This document shows, piece after piece, positions 1 through 11,210 of a DNA stretch of 64,000 bases. Below the pieces are notes generated by a model that searched no databases, was not told the DNA's origin, and worked only from the letters and a program-made list of their open reading frames with translations. Location of the stretch: positions 102,486,368 through 102,550,367 of the forward strand of contig OZ026516.1 in assembly GCA_964019695.1 (NCBI GenBank), read 5' to 3'. The position numbers were made by a program, and so were the translations under genes. The stretch comes from Loripinus fragilis (lineage: Eukaryota > Mollusca > Bivalvia > Lucinida > Lucinidae). Numbering within the stretch: the first letter of the stretch is position 1; each line of letters opens with the position of its first letter.

Positions 1-805
1 TTCACAATTCACAGCTCTGACTGCTTATTGAAAACTTTAAAGTTCAGACTTCTCACTTCATACTTCACAGTTCAGATTTCAAGCTTCAGATTTCAAACTT
101 CAGACTTCATACTTCACACTTCAAAGTTCAGAATTCACAGTTCACACTTCATATTTCAAACTTCATACTTCAAACTTCTTACTTCACAGTTTCCAACCTT
201 TAAGCACATGCCTGTGGTGTATTACTAATACAAATGGCGTGATTGATTTTAATATCTGTTTAAATGTATATTATTAAATGAAAAGTGTTAATTTCTACTT
301 AACCTCAAATAGGTAATGCCAGTTCTTACTTATTGAACAATTATTAGGCAGGAATCAATCATGCATCTCTGACTGTGTTTAAAGTTGAACCTTTCATTGT
401 GGAACCAGCAATGCCCAAATGAAAGATGCAGATTCAGTTTTGTTTTTGAAATTTTAAACCGTAACATCGAAATGTGGTATTGTATTATGAATTTAACAAA
501 TATTATGGCAGTCAGCAATTGCATTTAACAATATCTAACAAAAAGTAATCTAACAACATCACACGCCATTTTATTAGTAATACGTCATAGTCACGCGTTT
601 AAAAAAAATGAAAATTGTGATGTATGAAATGTGAAGTCTGATTGTGAAGTATGAAGTGTGAAGTATGAAGTCTATACTTTGCAGTGTGAACCATGAAGTT
701 TGACGTCTTAACTGTGAAGTTTGCAGTGTGAAGTCTGAACTGTGAAGTACAAAGTGTGAAGTTTGAAGTATGACGTGTGAAGTCTGAACTGTGATTTCTG
801 TTTTG
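1..805. mobile_element. foldback element with tandem-repeat arms
   Basis: Bases 40-200 are short tandem repeats of the type CTTCAAACTTCAGACTTCATA on the + strand. Bases 628-795 are the same family reverse-complemented (GAAGTATGAAGTGTGAAGTC). Inside these arms lies a second inverted pair: TATTACTAATACAAATGGCGTGAT near 218-243 against its complement near 561-583. The whole resembles foldback transposons whose inverted arms are made of minisatellite units. The left end may be cut by the window. Open frames here are repeat artefacts. Confidence 0.6.
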
Positions 806-1206
806 ATATACGAAAAACGAATGTGCATATCAACCAGCACGATCACAGAATCTTTTCAGTATCTTTGTTGTTTGTTAAATTATAAGCAGTACTTGCTATT
901 CGTATCGATTGTTTGCGAGAAACAAGGGCGCATATCAATCTTCACAACCGTGCCGTCTCATCGCTAGAAAGATTTAAACCTAAGGTTGCGAGTTAGGTAT
1001 GAAGGTTGTGGTCTATAGTTGGTCTAAGCATTCATCTGCTACCATATCTTGTGTATACGAACAGCGAAGGTTCTGTCCAGACTTTAGAGATGCACTGGCT
1101 CATCTGAGCATTCGATGCTCTCAAATGCAAAATCAAAAGAGACTGAATTTCTAAAAGTCTAAATTGTAAGATATCAAACTGTTTCAAAGAAATTTTACCT
1201 ACTACA

Positions 1207-1207
<1 letters not shown>

Positions 1208-1291
<84 letters not shown>

Positions 1292-1302
1292 TGAGAGAGA
1301 GA
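1208..1302. repeat. (GA)n microsatellite
   Basis: About 95 bases of almost pure GA dinucleotides with a few GATA interruptions. It yields a spurious Leu/Ser-rich frame on the minus strand. Confidence 0.97.
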
Positions 1303-1715
1303 AGACAAACCGACACTGTTTTGCAATACTTTATTGGCGCGGGAGATGAATCTGTTAAGAACGGTTAATTAGCACCTGATTACGAACTTGCGCAACAACA
1401 TAAAGGTGAGACCATACGGGATCAGAGTAAATGGTGTTGGCGTGAAAAGGGCGTGTAAACGAAAAGGAAACATAATGCCACCTTGGAGGTTCAGGAATAC
1501 CTTTGTATTTCAACGAATGATCAGAATCTTCGTAACAAAATTGCATTCAATCCTGCAACATGACATTAGACGGCGTAACGTCGTTTTTTACAACTAATGG
1601 ATGGTCGAAAACACACGAAAAATACGTGTTTCAGTCCAAAATTATGCTCTGGAATCTTGGTAGAATCTGATTTCCATTCCTTTGCTGGCATCCATTTGTG
1701 GCTTATTATTACTGT

Positions 1716-2020
1716 TCACTTTTGCTATGTTTCGAGGATTGCGTAATCAAAGTGAGAAAGGCGGCAAAGATCAGGAATCGGTACAATCAAGTACCACACT
1801 ACATGGGGAAGTGACAAAACACAATTAAACACCACAAACGAGAGCCAAGAGGTTACCCCTTTTTCCCAGCAGGTTACCACAAGGCAGCAATGAACAGACC
1901 CGAAAGTACGACAAACACAAGACATAAATAAAACAAATGATCCGCAAAAGAAGTACCGCCTTGGAACGGTCAGTTAAAATATTTTATTGGAGAGCTTAAA
2001 CCGGCTCTTCACGGCGCCAA
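1716..2020 (-). repeat. ~300-bp interspersed repeat (copy 1)
   Basis: On the minus strand it shares the order CCTCCAGTAAAATATTTTACTG-like start, ACCGTTCCAAGGCGGTAC, TTTTGTGGATC, AAAGGGCTGACC, CCCATTGGTATCCTGGGTCA and GGTGTGGTACTTG with copies at 20430-20730, 33295-33530, 42735-42995 and 44560-44840; shorter pieces are near 31985-32062 and 53262-53325. No coding content. Probably a SINE or MITE family; ends not resolved. Confidence 0.7.
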
Positions 2021-2065
2021 CCTCACCCTTAGTTCAGTTGTGGATCAAGACACATAGAAAAAGTA

Positions 2066-2235
2066 ATTAAAGTCGAGTATCGAGTAATAAAAGTCGAGTA
2101 TCGAGAAATGAAAGTCGAGTATCGAGCAATGAATGTCGAGTATCGAGAAATAAAATGCAAGTATCGAGTAAGGAAAACGGATAGTATCAAGTGTCGAGTA
2201 CTAAAAGTCAAGTATCGAGTAATAAAAGGCATCTA
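2066..2235. repeat. ~20-bp minisatellite (AAGTCGAGTATCGAGTAATA type)
   Basis: Roughly eight imperfect copies of a 20-base unit containing GTCGAGTATCGAG. Confidence 0.9.
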
Positions 2236-2382
2236 GGTGCAAATCGTAAGATCTACTGCATTGCTGCCCTATTATAAATTAATTTTCAAGAAGTCTGTTA
2301 GGTCAGCCATTTACACACATTTTCCAAACCGGTGCTTCAATTTTAACCTAATTTGCATAGATATATTATTAGGAAACAGTTA

Positions 2383-3450
2383 AGGACATATGCTACTAAA
2401 TACTTCCCATATTGAAATATTTTCAATACTTTGCATACAGTTTGTTTTATGCATGGGCTATCCATTTATGAAATAAAAAGGATATGTCACCGTGCTTATT
2501 TTTTCAGAATCTCATATTGAAGTTTACAGCATTTGACCAATTTTCTAGAAATATAAAATAATAACACTAGTCCTAATTATCGAGCTAAAACGTTTGTAAT
2601 CTTCAGCCAGCTTCTTTCTTTTAACTTAAATTACTGCCCATGACCTCAAACTTTTAAGAAAATGTTTATGTTTACTTGTTATCCCATGTTGTGACAAGAT
2701 ACTGCATGATATATTTTGACAATTCGTCAAAAAATGGAATTTGTTTTTAGAATAAATCATGTATTAAAAAATCTGATATTGAAAACCTTGAAAATTTATT
2801 TTTAATTTATGGACTATTATAATACCTTTCAGAAAAAAGAATAAAAATCTGGGGTCACCGAACTAATTCTCTTTCTAGAGGGCCAAATTTAACCCCACCC
2901 CCATAGGTTCCATGCGTAATTCAATATAAAAAGTTCGGGGATGACCATTCGTTCGTTTTGATGATGCCATTTTACTAGTTTATGAAGTAATTTAGCAGTA
3001 AAATGTTATAAAAGAAAGAAAAAACACACTGAAAATATGTGCGCATCCGGGAATCGATCCTGGTCCTCTGGCTTTGCAGCCAGACACGCTAACCACTAGA
3101 CCACGAGGTCAGGTCGTGCGCCGCTCTAAATAACCATACAAATAGTATAGACTCGGCCACTATCGTATTCGTAGCCAGGGTTATTGTGTACGTCGTTTGA
3201 TTTCGACTGAGCTACATTTATCTGTCTTTAGTGCTGAGACGATCAGTTCGGAAAAGATGTCAATAGATATTTCGAACACACTTTCATTATTTTTTTGTGA
3301 CGAAAATGTCGGAACACCGATATGACATAAGAGTATCTGAAGCTGTGTTGATCCGAATCCGTTAAGGGTCGAAAGACAGGACCCAGACAACTTTCCCCGT
3401 TTGCAGACGCGGGAAAGGTGCGCATTGGAAATAGCCGCATATGTCTTTAA
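2383..3450 (-). repeat. ~1.1 kb interspersed repeat with internal tRNA-like segment (copy A)
   Basis: Read on the minus strand it matches 58378-59455 nearly end to end, including the start TAAAGACATATGCGGCTATT and the end AAGTATTTAGTAGCATATGT. Partial copies lie at 39933-40480 and 48855-49190. No long frame, so it is non-autonomous. The tRNA-like part (3046-3117) could serve as a Pol III promoter. Confidence 0.85.
3046..3117 (-). repeat. tRNA-like segment inside the 1.1 kb repeat
   Basis: The minus strand reads GACCTCGTGGTCTAGTGGTT (A-box-like TGGTCTAGTGG), a CTGGC/GCCAG anticodon stem with a six-base loop TGCAAA, and GGATCGATTCC (B-box-like). The six-base loop and lack of a good acceptor stem argue against a working tRNA. 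The same segment recurs at 58716-58793. Confidence 0.65.
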
Positions 3451-3575
3451 GAGTTGATTTGATTCGGGTGACCATGTCCCCTTGGCACCATTGTTGTTGC
3501 TGTTGTTGTTAGTTTTTTATTCGACACTCGACTTTTATAACTTACACTTCGATACACACTCAATTTCGAAAATTG

Positions 3576-3590
3576 GGGGGGGGGGGGGTC
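3576..3590. repeat. poly-G run
   Basis: Uninterrupted run of about 12 G, just 5' of the 31-bp minisatellite. Confidence 0.9.
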
Positions 3591-3624
3591 TAAAATCTGT
3601 GATCAAATTTCATACTTTTATAGT

Positions 3625-4145
3625 ATTAACTTGTGAAGAATCGGTACGTATTCGACTTATCTGCGAATACCTGGTTCGATTTTTCTCAGATGTGAAGAAT
3701 TGGTACTAAATTTTTAAAAATGTGAAGAATTGGTACTCAATATTCATAAATGTGAAGAATTGGTACTAAATTTTCATAAATGTGAAGAATTGGTACTAAA
3801 TTTCATAAAGGTGAAGAATTGATACTAAATTTTAATAAATGTGAACAAAAGCTAACAATTCCTCACAAATGTGAAGAATAGCTAACAATTCCTCACAAAT
3901 GTGAAGAATTGGTACGCATGTTTCACATATGTGAAGAATTGATACATAATTTCACGCATGTGAAGAATTGGTACGTAATTTCACATATGTGAAGAATTGG
4001 TAAGCACTTTTCACACATGTGAAAAATTGGTACCAGAAGCTCACAGTTGTGAAAAATTGGTACCAAATGCTCACATATGTGAAAAATTGGTACCAAATTA
4101 TCACAGATATGAAGAATTTGGTACTCAATCTTCACAAATGTCAAT
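3625..4145. repeat. ~31-bp minisatellite (TGTGAAGAATTGGTAC units)
   Basis: About 15 imperfect copies of a unit built on TGTGAAGAATTGGTACTAAA with a variable A/T-rich or TTCACA spacer. The minus strand stays open over part of the array only because of the repeat period. Confidence 0.93.
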
Positions 4146-4231
4146 GACAGAATTAGCAATATATAGTCACATGTGAATGATTCTTCTTATCACATCACAT
4201 GACTTGTGGTTGCAAGCGACTGGATGACAAC

Positions 4232-4267
4232 ATCTCTCTCTCTCTCTCTCTCTCTCTCAAACGCGCG

Positions 4268-4300
<33 letters not shown>
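4232..4300. repeat. (TC)n-(AG)n palindromic microsatellite
   Basis: About 26 bases of TC and about 31 of AG are separated by AAACGCGCGTGC. The two tracts are complementary and can fold into a long hairpin. Confidence 0.93.
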
Positions 4301-4303
<3 letters not shown>

Positions 4304-5350
4304 CGAAAGAATATACTAGATTTAAATACGTTTTAGAAACCGCTTCTTACGTAGATCAAAGGGACATAGCTCAAAAGTGGAAAATGCTAGAGTAATGGCT
4401 GTTGTGTTCTGCAACATCACATCATGTGATGTTAATATTTGTATTAAATTTCTTGTATGTACATTGAGTCGTTGCTTTCTGTATGCCATCTCAAATAAGT
4501 AGCTATGTACGGCTTGCAATAATGAATTTGAGTCTTTTTATCGACAGTAAAGCGAAATATGTGAGTTGAAACACAATCTGATGGTTTATGGATATGAACA
4601 AATGTTCTACTCAACCTTTAGAAATAATACATCAGAACTTTTTCAAAACACTTTTAGAATGCTGTTGTTCTTCAAAAATAACTGGATGCCGAAATTCAAT
4701 GGGCTCCTAAGCACCACAAAACTAATTCGTGAAATTTCAACATAACTTTGAGTGTTATCCTTCATAATCATGGATGACAGAGTGGACATGACTTGTAATA
4801 GGTGACACAGTTAAAATCATTGTCTCTCAGGAACACGATTCTTTATATAGAAACAGGAGGTCCTTCGGGCCAGGGGTCGCTCGCCTGAGAATGAGTGTTT
4901 ATAAGGATACTAAAAAATCATAGCTCTTCCAAATCCCAGCTATGATGTTTTATAGATAAGCAGTTTCGTTACAAAGCTTTCCATTAATTATGTTGACAAA
5001 ATTAACAGGATTTTGACACTCTGGGCGGGAGCATTAATGGTCCTATTGTCATATTGTGAACACACATGGTAGAGGTCAACAGGCTGATGCTACATACAAA
5101 AAAGTTCTAGTTCAAGTGATTTCAGTCAAGAAGTGTTGTCTCCTTTACTAGGCCCTGCGGTTTCAGAAAAAAAAGATTTCCCTGTCGTAATGGTCAAGTA
5201 TGAGCGAGGACAGTATAGAAAGAAAGAAAAAGATTGGTGTTTGTTTCTGTTTCTACATGGTCGCAGTACTCCAAAGAAACGTTTTCTCCCGACGCGGCTC
5301 ATATAAGTGATTTGCATTTGAATATTCTAGCTCCTGTCATTTTCCTTAAA
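4301..5350. other. intergenic or intronic stretch without recognised features
   Basis: No gene seen. One short open + frame near 5126-5300 (GPAVSEKKDFPVV...) after a TTTCAG could be a coding exon but has no recognised similarity. Confidence 0.5.
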
Positions 5351-5356
5351 TTTCCC

Positions 5357-5414
5357 ATGAAAATGAAATAATTCGATCTCCCTGAGATCAAATTATTTCA
5401 TATTTCATTTTCAT
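5357..5414. repeat. hairpin in a G-rich small element
   Basis: ATGAAAATGAAATAATTCGA pairs with the later GATCAAATTATTTCATATTT region (through 5414). It is followed at 5430-5490 by a CCCCTCTGGATCCGCCACTG tail seen in related small elements near 28085 and 50940. Confidence 0.7.
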
Positions 5415-5818
5415 AGGATATTTAAAAACGGGGGGAGAGGGGGGCATGTTTCTAGCGAATCCCCTGATCCCCTCTGGATCCGCCACTGCTTATAGAGACA
5501 TCCATGTACATGTATGCTAATGCACAGACATTCTGGTTACATCATACATGTGCATGCAGGTCGTAAGTACTTCAAATAAACTGGGGCCGAGTTTCCTAAT
5601 GAATTTGGTCCGAGTTGTCTTATAAACTTCGGGCCTGATCTGGACCGAAGCTATTTAACTCTATGGTGGTATGGTAATGTTAGGTTTACGTTTATTTGCT
5701 CTTTGCCATAAAAATGTACAAAACATGGAACCTGTGCAAAATTGCATGTGTTCAATAGTTTGTGCATTTTCCAAGCAGCAACTTAACGCATAAACACATT
5801 TTAATATCGAGCCTGATT

Positions 5819-5915
5819 TTGATTGATTTGATTCTTTACGTCCCATTAACAAGCTTTCAGATATATAGGGAAGTGTCTTCCTGGGTTGAACCAGAACTAA
5901 GCTACAATTATCAAG
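5819..5915 (-). mobile_element. 3' fragment of tRNA-derived SINE
   Basis: The minus strand matches the 3' body of the SINEs at 11835-12043 and 50427-50639 (TAGCTTAGTTCTGGTTCAAC, GTTAATGGGACGTAAAGAAT). The tRNA-like head is missing, as in 5'-truncated retroposed copies. Confidence 0.75.
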
Positions 5916-6119
5916 TCTCTAAATGATGTACATGGGTAAAAGTTTTCAGGATTAAACCTGAATTCAGAATTTTGAGGCTGACTTTTCATAGAAAGTCAGC
6001 CTCAATATGCTGAATTAGGGAGATTATAAAAGCTTCTCTGATTATTATTTTTGTAGGCATAATGCAATTATTTGAATCTCTAAAGTTCAGGATTTACGTC
6101 AAGGACAAATTTCGGCTTA

Positions 6120-6217
6120 CAGACAAACAGTGTGGACCCAGATCAGGCTGCTCCCTTTAGGAGCAGCCTAATCTGGGCCGAGGGAGCAGCCTGATCTGGG
6201 TCGACACTGTTTGCTTA
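6120..6217. repeat. hairpin-forming small repeat (GATCAG-CTGATC family)
   Basis: Contains AGTGTGGACCCAGATCAGGC, a GCTCC/GGAGC hairpin and a duplicated arm ending CTGATCTGGGTCGACACTGT. Related hairpins lie at 14690-14752, 26962-27033 and 36000-36046, the first two inside MITEs. Confidence 0.75.
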
Positions 6218-6719
6218 AATGAAGTTATGAATAGCCTATTAACAGTCGTTACGTTAACTATACATGTATATATGATAACAGACATTGTGGAACTTAATCA
6301 AAATACAGCATCTCAATTGAGTCTTCACTGAATGCATATACATGTATCGATAAGTGGGTCGTTTAACCCCCCTCGTTACCAATAAAAAAGCTTATTAACA
6401 CATGGCGTGTGCTTAGCTATCCCGTGGTGATAGGTTGCACATGCCAGCTGTGGGCGCTTTTGTGTGATTATGAAGATAAGCAGGCCCATCTGATTCTTCT
6501 AAAGAAAACCCGACTTTGCTGCATACGAGTGTCTTTCAAACAGCTTAGACCAAGATCTGGCCCGGAAAATGTCAGGCCTGATCTGGATCCAAACTTTTTA
6601 ATACTTTGATGATATTTTTTAAATAACTTTTCGAAACAATTTGAAAAATAAAAATCAACTGATGCCAATTTTGAAATAATGCGTTTGACAAGTTAATAAA
6701 AAATGCATTTTTTCATGAA

Positions 6720-6780
6720 AATAACAAAGGCACGGATCAGTCTGTGCATCCGCGCAGTCTCGTCTGCGCCTTTGTTATTC
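6720..6780. repeat. small inverted-repeat element
   Basis: AATAACAAAGGC at the left and GCCTTTGTTATT at the right form a perfect 12-bp terminal inverted repeat round a CG-rich core. A relative is at 29019-29092, and the SINE at 50427 is inserted in another. Confidence 0.75.
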
Positions 6781-7399
6781 ACGCTCTTTAAAGTACAATA
6801 GTAAAACTAGTGGCACGCAAAAATTACTTTCCTAGCTTGTCTCTGTAGCTGTGTTAACTTGTTTGAGCTTTTTTGGTCGAAAATCCCAATGGAATATGCC
6901 ATAAAAACCTGTTTGCTGCGATTATTTTGCCGACTACTCAGCTTCGGCTCTGTTTCTCACCTAATGTATGTAGCAAACGACAATGGCATTGACCAGTCTG
7001 CATAAATATTCAGTCTAATCTATATCTTTGTTGTTCGCATGTTTTCGATGGCGAGGCTCATGAATTATTATTATTTAAAGTATAAAATATTGTTTAGCTA
7101 TTGATAGTTTGCCTGCGTGTTGTTCATTAATCATTAAATAAAATAATTGAAATAAAAATGCTTTTTATTCTGTTTTAACATAGGCTTAGTGATATGGCAA
7201 AAATGTGTGAAACACATAATTAGATGGATCCATATCTGCGCCGCTTTACGTTTGCGCGGATTGATATATCATATGCGCGTTTTTTTTCTACGAAAGCGCG
7301 GAAAAAGTACTATCATATGCGCGTTTTTAATTACTTTTATATGTAACTTGGACAGGTTAAACATATTATAGTCGTATCTCGTTATCAAAACCATAGAAA

Positions 7400-7613
7400 A
7401 GACTTTCTTTTCATCTTGTTCATGATTGTGTTCTAGGTTTATTGCGTTCATTGTTGACATGGCACTGTCTGTTCTTAAGCGGCCCTTACATTTCTTATTT
7501 GTACACCGCCATGATATATCTCCGCATTTCAGAACACCGTCAATTCTATATATAAAGCCATCATAAATTAAACTCTTATTTCCTTTATTCGTATCAGAGA
7601 TTTTAAAATCCAT
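7400..7613 (-). pseudogene. FLYWCH-type zinc-finger domain remnant
   Basis: From an ATG at 7613 the minus strand reads MDFKISDTNKGNKSLIYDGF, then IYRIDGVLKCGDISWRCTNK, KCKGRLRTD and LEHNHEQDEK. This fits the FLYWCH pattern: KG...L.Y.GF.Y, W.C, C.R..T and H.H, with Cys-Cys-His-His spacing as expected. The domain occurs in animal regulators and is often attached to Mutator-like transposases. No transposase or second exon was found beside it, and the frame runs into non-domain sequence after DEKKV. It is most likely a transposon-derived or isolated exon fragment, though a first exon of an unseen gene is possible. Confidence 0.65.
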
Positions 7614-7794
7614 GGTTAAGTTTAAAATTCCTGGTTAAAATTCAAGTTTAAAAACAAAATACGAAAACATCTAAAACCTTTAAAAAACTTCTAAAATATG
7701 ACTAAGATAACGGTTATACCTGAGCAAGACGATTGTGAACACAGGTAAGCTGGGCTAAATATTATATCGATAATTAGCCTAAAGGCGAGCCGCG

Positions 7795-8640
7795 CAAATG
7801 ATACCTTATTTTCAAGCGCTTTTCATACAACGTCACGGTATGATTTCCGCGCTTATGATATTCGGCCCATATCTGGATCTAAACAGTTTGCAAATGTAAT
7901 CAGCATAAGACAAAAGTGACTGTTAGCAGAGAAGAGTTTATTTGAATTAATCATTGTGGTAAAACAGTGTAGACCATGATCCATTGGTTTAATCAGAAGC
8001 CATCTGATCTGAATATGCACTGATATATCTCGGCGTGAAACATCACGAGAGGTCATGTGGCTATTATAATTGGTGAAGATAGCATATTTTTAAAATGCAA
8101 ATGAGAGAACATCAGAAATAGCTTTCGGGAATACCACCAGTTTGGATCCAAAACAGGCCAGACAAAAGGTAGGGCCTGATCTGGATCTAAATGATTTTCA
8201 AAGGTTATCGGCAATACGACAAAAATCGTCGCTAGCAAGGAAAGTGTTTATCTGGAAAAAATAACAGTGTAGATCCTGATCCGCTGGCTTCATCAGAAAC
8301 AGCTGATCTGGATCGGCACTGATTGACACCCATTTGAAATTTCATGAACGGTCATACTGATACGGCTGAAAATGCTGGCCGTTGAGTGAAAACCCAAAAT
8401 TTCCTTCTGGCTTGCTATAAGAGTGACAAGCGGTTTGATGACCCAGAACAGCTCTGATAAAATGTCAGATTTGATCTGGATTTAAACTATTTGCAAAAGA
8501 TATCAGCACACGACAAAAGTCGCATCTAGCAATTAATTTTTTATTTGGATTTAAAAAAGTAGTGTAAATCCAGATCAGCTGGCATTATCAAAAGTCAGCT
8601 GGTCTGAATCGGTACTTTTTTTGCAAAAATGGTAATAAGA
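7795..8640. repeat. three tandem ~300-bp repeat units
   Basis: Units start near 7861, 8165 and 8461. Each has ATCTGGAT-TAAA near the start, ATCAGCA-A-GACAAAA, then GTGTAGA-CCTGATC, CAGAAGC-AGCTGATCTG and a CACTGAT-type end. Divergence between units is considerable. Noncoding. Confidence 0.8.
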
Positions 8641-9062
8641 AGGTCGGCAAATGGTTGTAAATAACTCGAGCCTCGTAGGAATGTGTTTCTTACAGTTCTT
8701 TACAGCACGACCTAGTCATACCTCCCCGTTTGGTGCTGATTTGATTACGTGACAGGTCGAATTACATTAAGTTATTCCTATGCAATAAGCTCATAATTAA
8801 CGGCTGCTAAATTTGACAATTTTCAGCTGTCATTAATGTAGAAACTCGATTTTCAATAAAATGACAATGCTGGACCCGGTGCTGGACACAGTAAACTAGA
8901 CTATTTTTGCTTGCGGCGCTCTCGCCGCAAGCATTTCTGTCGGAATAGTGATACCCTCTACCTGGTTTGTCTATTTATAAAACATTACTGTTAGCATAAC
9001 GGTCGTGTTTATGGGAACAATACAGTGCAACGACAAGACAACTCACCGACAGCAAGTTAAAA
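8640..9062. other. stretch without recognised features
   Basis: No gene; one short hairpin TTGCGGCG-CTCT-CGCCGCAA near 8911-8930. Confidence 0.5.
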
Positions 9063-9533
9063 CAGGGTTCATACAGAAAGGGGAAAACAGAAGTCCAGGA
9101 CTTTTCCAGGACTAATCCAGGATTTTTCATTTTTCAAGGACTCAATTTCTTCCCAATTTTGTATAACACAACGTTTAAAAGTCCACTTTTTTCAGCCAGA
9201 AGCGGCAAAATGAAAAGGCGCACTCGATTTCTTTGATTCTGACACCGGTGATAAAAACTGGGACTACTGCACAAATTGAATAGAATAGAATACGAGTTGC
9301 AACTCGCTCTTTGACGTGAATCTGGCGATTTTCATTCAGTTTTTTTTTGCGATTTTCACGCAGTTTTATTGCGCATCCCATAAATCTGAAAGGACTAGTT
9401 GTATTTTATATTTTTCAAAGACTAATTCATATTTTCAAGGATGATTTTACAAAATTCCAGGACAGTTCCAGGACAAAAGGCACTTTTTTTCCAGGACCAA
9501 GGTCAAATTTTTTCCAGGTCTGTGCGAACCCTG
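9063..9533. mobile_element. hAT-like MITE
   Basis: The left end CAGGGTTCATACAGA and right end TCTGTGCGAACCCTG are imperfect terminal inverted repeats of the CAGGGTTCGCAC type common in hAT elements. Inside are repeats of TCCAGGACTTTTCCAGGACT and TTCAAGGACT. No transposase frame. The expected 8-bp target duplication is not evident in the flanks. Confidence 0.75.
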
Positions 9534-9835
9534 TAAGAGCATGTCTTATATTATATGCCATATTAACCCCCAAATCCAATTTGTGGATATATGTAGTGGT
9601 CATGGAATGTCGCTCACTTTACACCCGAATGGCTTCAGTTGCTCCCTTTTAGTTAGTTGTCAAGTAAACAAAGTGAATAGCCCTGTATGCCCCACCTCAA
9701 TTCTTCATCGTAGACAAAAAGGGGGTGCATTAACTGCACAGACTACTCTAATTAACAACTACGAATAAGAGGGACCGCAAATAGAACACATCAAGGATTT
9801 ATTTTGTGAAACAAAAACATTTTGTGGCTATTGAT

Positions 9836-9912
9836 AGATTTGAACCCATCTTGCTAGATAGGTCTAGAGGAGGGAACCAGATAAGCTACTAGAGTAACGG
9901 TGCTCTGACCCA
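9836..9912 (-). repeat. weak tRNA-like sequence
   Basis: The minus strand has a B-box-like GGGTTCAAATC and an upstream AGTAGCTTATCTGGTTCCC. No good acceptor stem; probably a degraded tRNA-derived SINE head. Confidence 0.35.
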
Positions 9913-11080
9913 CCGTTGATCTTTAGTAGGTTCATGACGTCACTATAGTAGAGACTATCATTGTTCGAATTGAACTTTAGTTACTATTGTAGCAACTAAA
10001 CTTCGATTTGAAGTGGGCCAGTATAATTGCCATCAGCAAAGTATATAGAATAGCTACCAGTCTGATAATAAAAGTGGTCATTAATACACGTAAAATATTG
10101 TAATAATATTTCTTTCTTTTCCAAATTGTTATGTTAATTACTCTATAAATGTAATTGTCTTCAGTGGAGTTGTATGATTATCAGAACTTAGCACCAGCCT
10201 ATAGACTAGCAACAAATTAGGAATATGTTTATATGGGAAAAATGAAATGACTATTTGAAAAGTTCTAGGCCTTTGGGAAAGGCGATCAACTATACAGCCC
10301 CTCGGCTACAGGGACAGTTAAATATCAACGCAGGTCTGGTTAACCAAAAATGACGACCCAACGTTAAAAGGGCAACTTACGTCGAGTGTACCAATAAGGG
10401 TTGCATCGATGATATCCGTTCTGGCTGGCTATCGTCAGTTCCAGACAAATAATAAGGCTTCAAGAGTAATTTGTATCCAGGTTTTTAATAAAAGTATTTT
10501 GATACAATTACTTTAAATCACGTCTGAATCCTTGATAAATTTCAATTTTCAACTTTTGAATCTAAGGGTATTGCTATTCGATAGACTGTTGTCCTAACAT
10601 TATTTATGATTTTGGCACGAAATTAAAAACATGTTTTGCTGACGTGTTGATATTCGTTGTTGCCAAAACTAAAAAAATTGATACATTAAAAATAAGTAAA
10701 TTTTATTAATTTCATTTTTTTTTTTCGTTTTTAAAGTCCTTCAGTGTACTGCGATAGGTGCCGCCTTAGATAACTGTTTGCGTTTTTCTTAAAAAGAGTA
10801 TCTTATCCACCGACTCAGTAACCATTGTTAATGTTCGTCTATGACGTGGTTTTAGTACAGTGTAAACAATAACCAAATTTGGAGGTGTTCCCAACAGACA
10901 AGGTGCACATGCTGTTTTCAACTAGGCAAGCCCTCCTTTAAAAAGGAAAATTTATTCAATTATAGTCTGTCAACATCATAGGTATGGAGTTTGGTATCAT
11001 ACCCTAAATAAACATGTAGTAGTTTGGAATTTATCTTACAAAATGCTCGTAGATATGGACTAAATTTATTTGGAGACAGA
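9913..11080. other. stretch without recognised genes
   Basis: AT-rich, noncoding in appearance; only short open frames. Confidence 0.5.
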
Positions 11081-11084
11081 CTAA

Positions 11085-11210
11085 TCTGAATACACAGAGT
11101 CTTCAGAAATAGAGAGAACCTACAATATAAGAAAACAGCAGATTTGGTTTTATTGAGTCTGTTCATGAAAACTAATGGAAAGTGCAGCAATTCGCACGCC
11201 CCTAGAAGTT
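11085..11210 (-). repeat. ~120-bp interspersed repeat
   Basis: The minus strand matches 49830-49960: GCACTT-CCATTAGTT-TCATGAACAG, AATAAAACC, then CTGTTTTC--ATATTGTAG and CTATTTCTGAAG. No credible gene; the similar short peptides in the two copies come from shared DNA. Confidence 0.65.

Noticed and set aside
1032..1316. Leu/Ser-rich minus-strand open frame
   Set aside because: It is the translated (GA)n microsatellite.
3046..3117. Functional tRNA gene on the minus strand
   Set aside because: Six-base anticodon loop, no proper acceptor stem, and it lies inside a dispersed repeat.
3625..4145. CRISPR-like array of ~31-bp repeats
   Set aside because: The units are contiguous and imperfect with no unique spacers, and the genome is eukaryotic; this is a minisatellite.
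5126..5300. Possible RET extracellular exon after TTTCAG (GPAVSEKKDFPVV...)
   Set aside because: No similarity to RET ectodomain that I can recognise, no clear matching donor, and no neighbouring exon.
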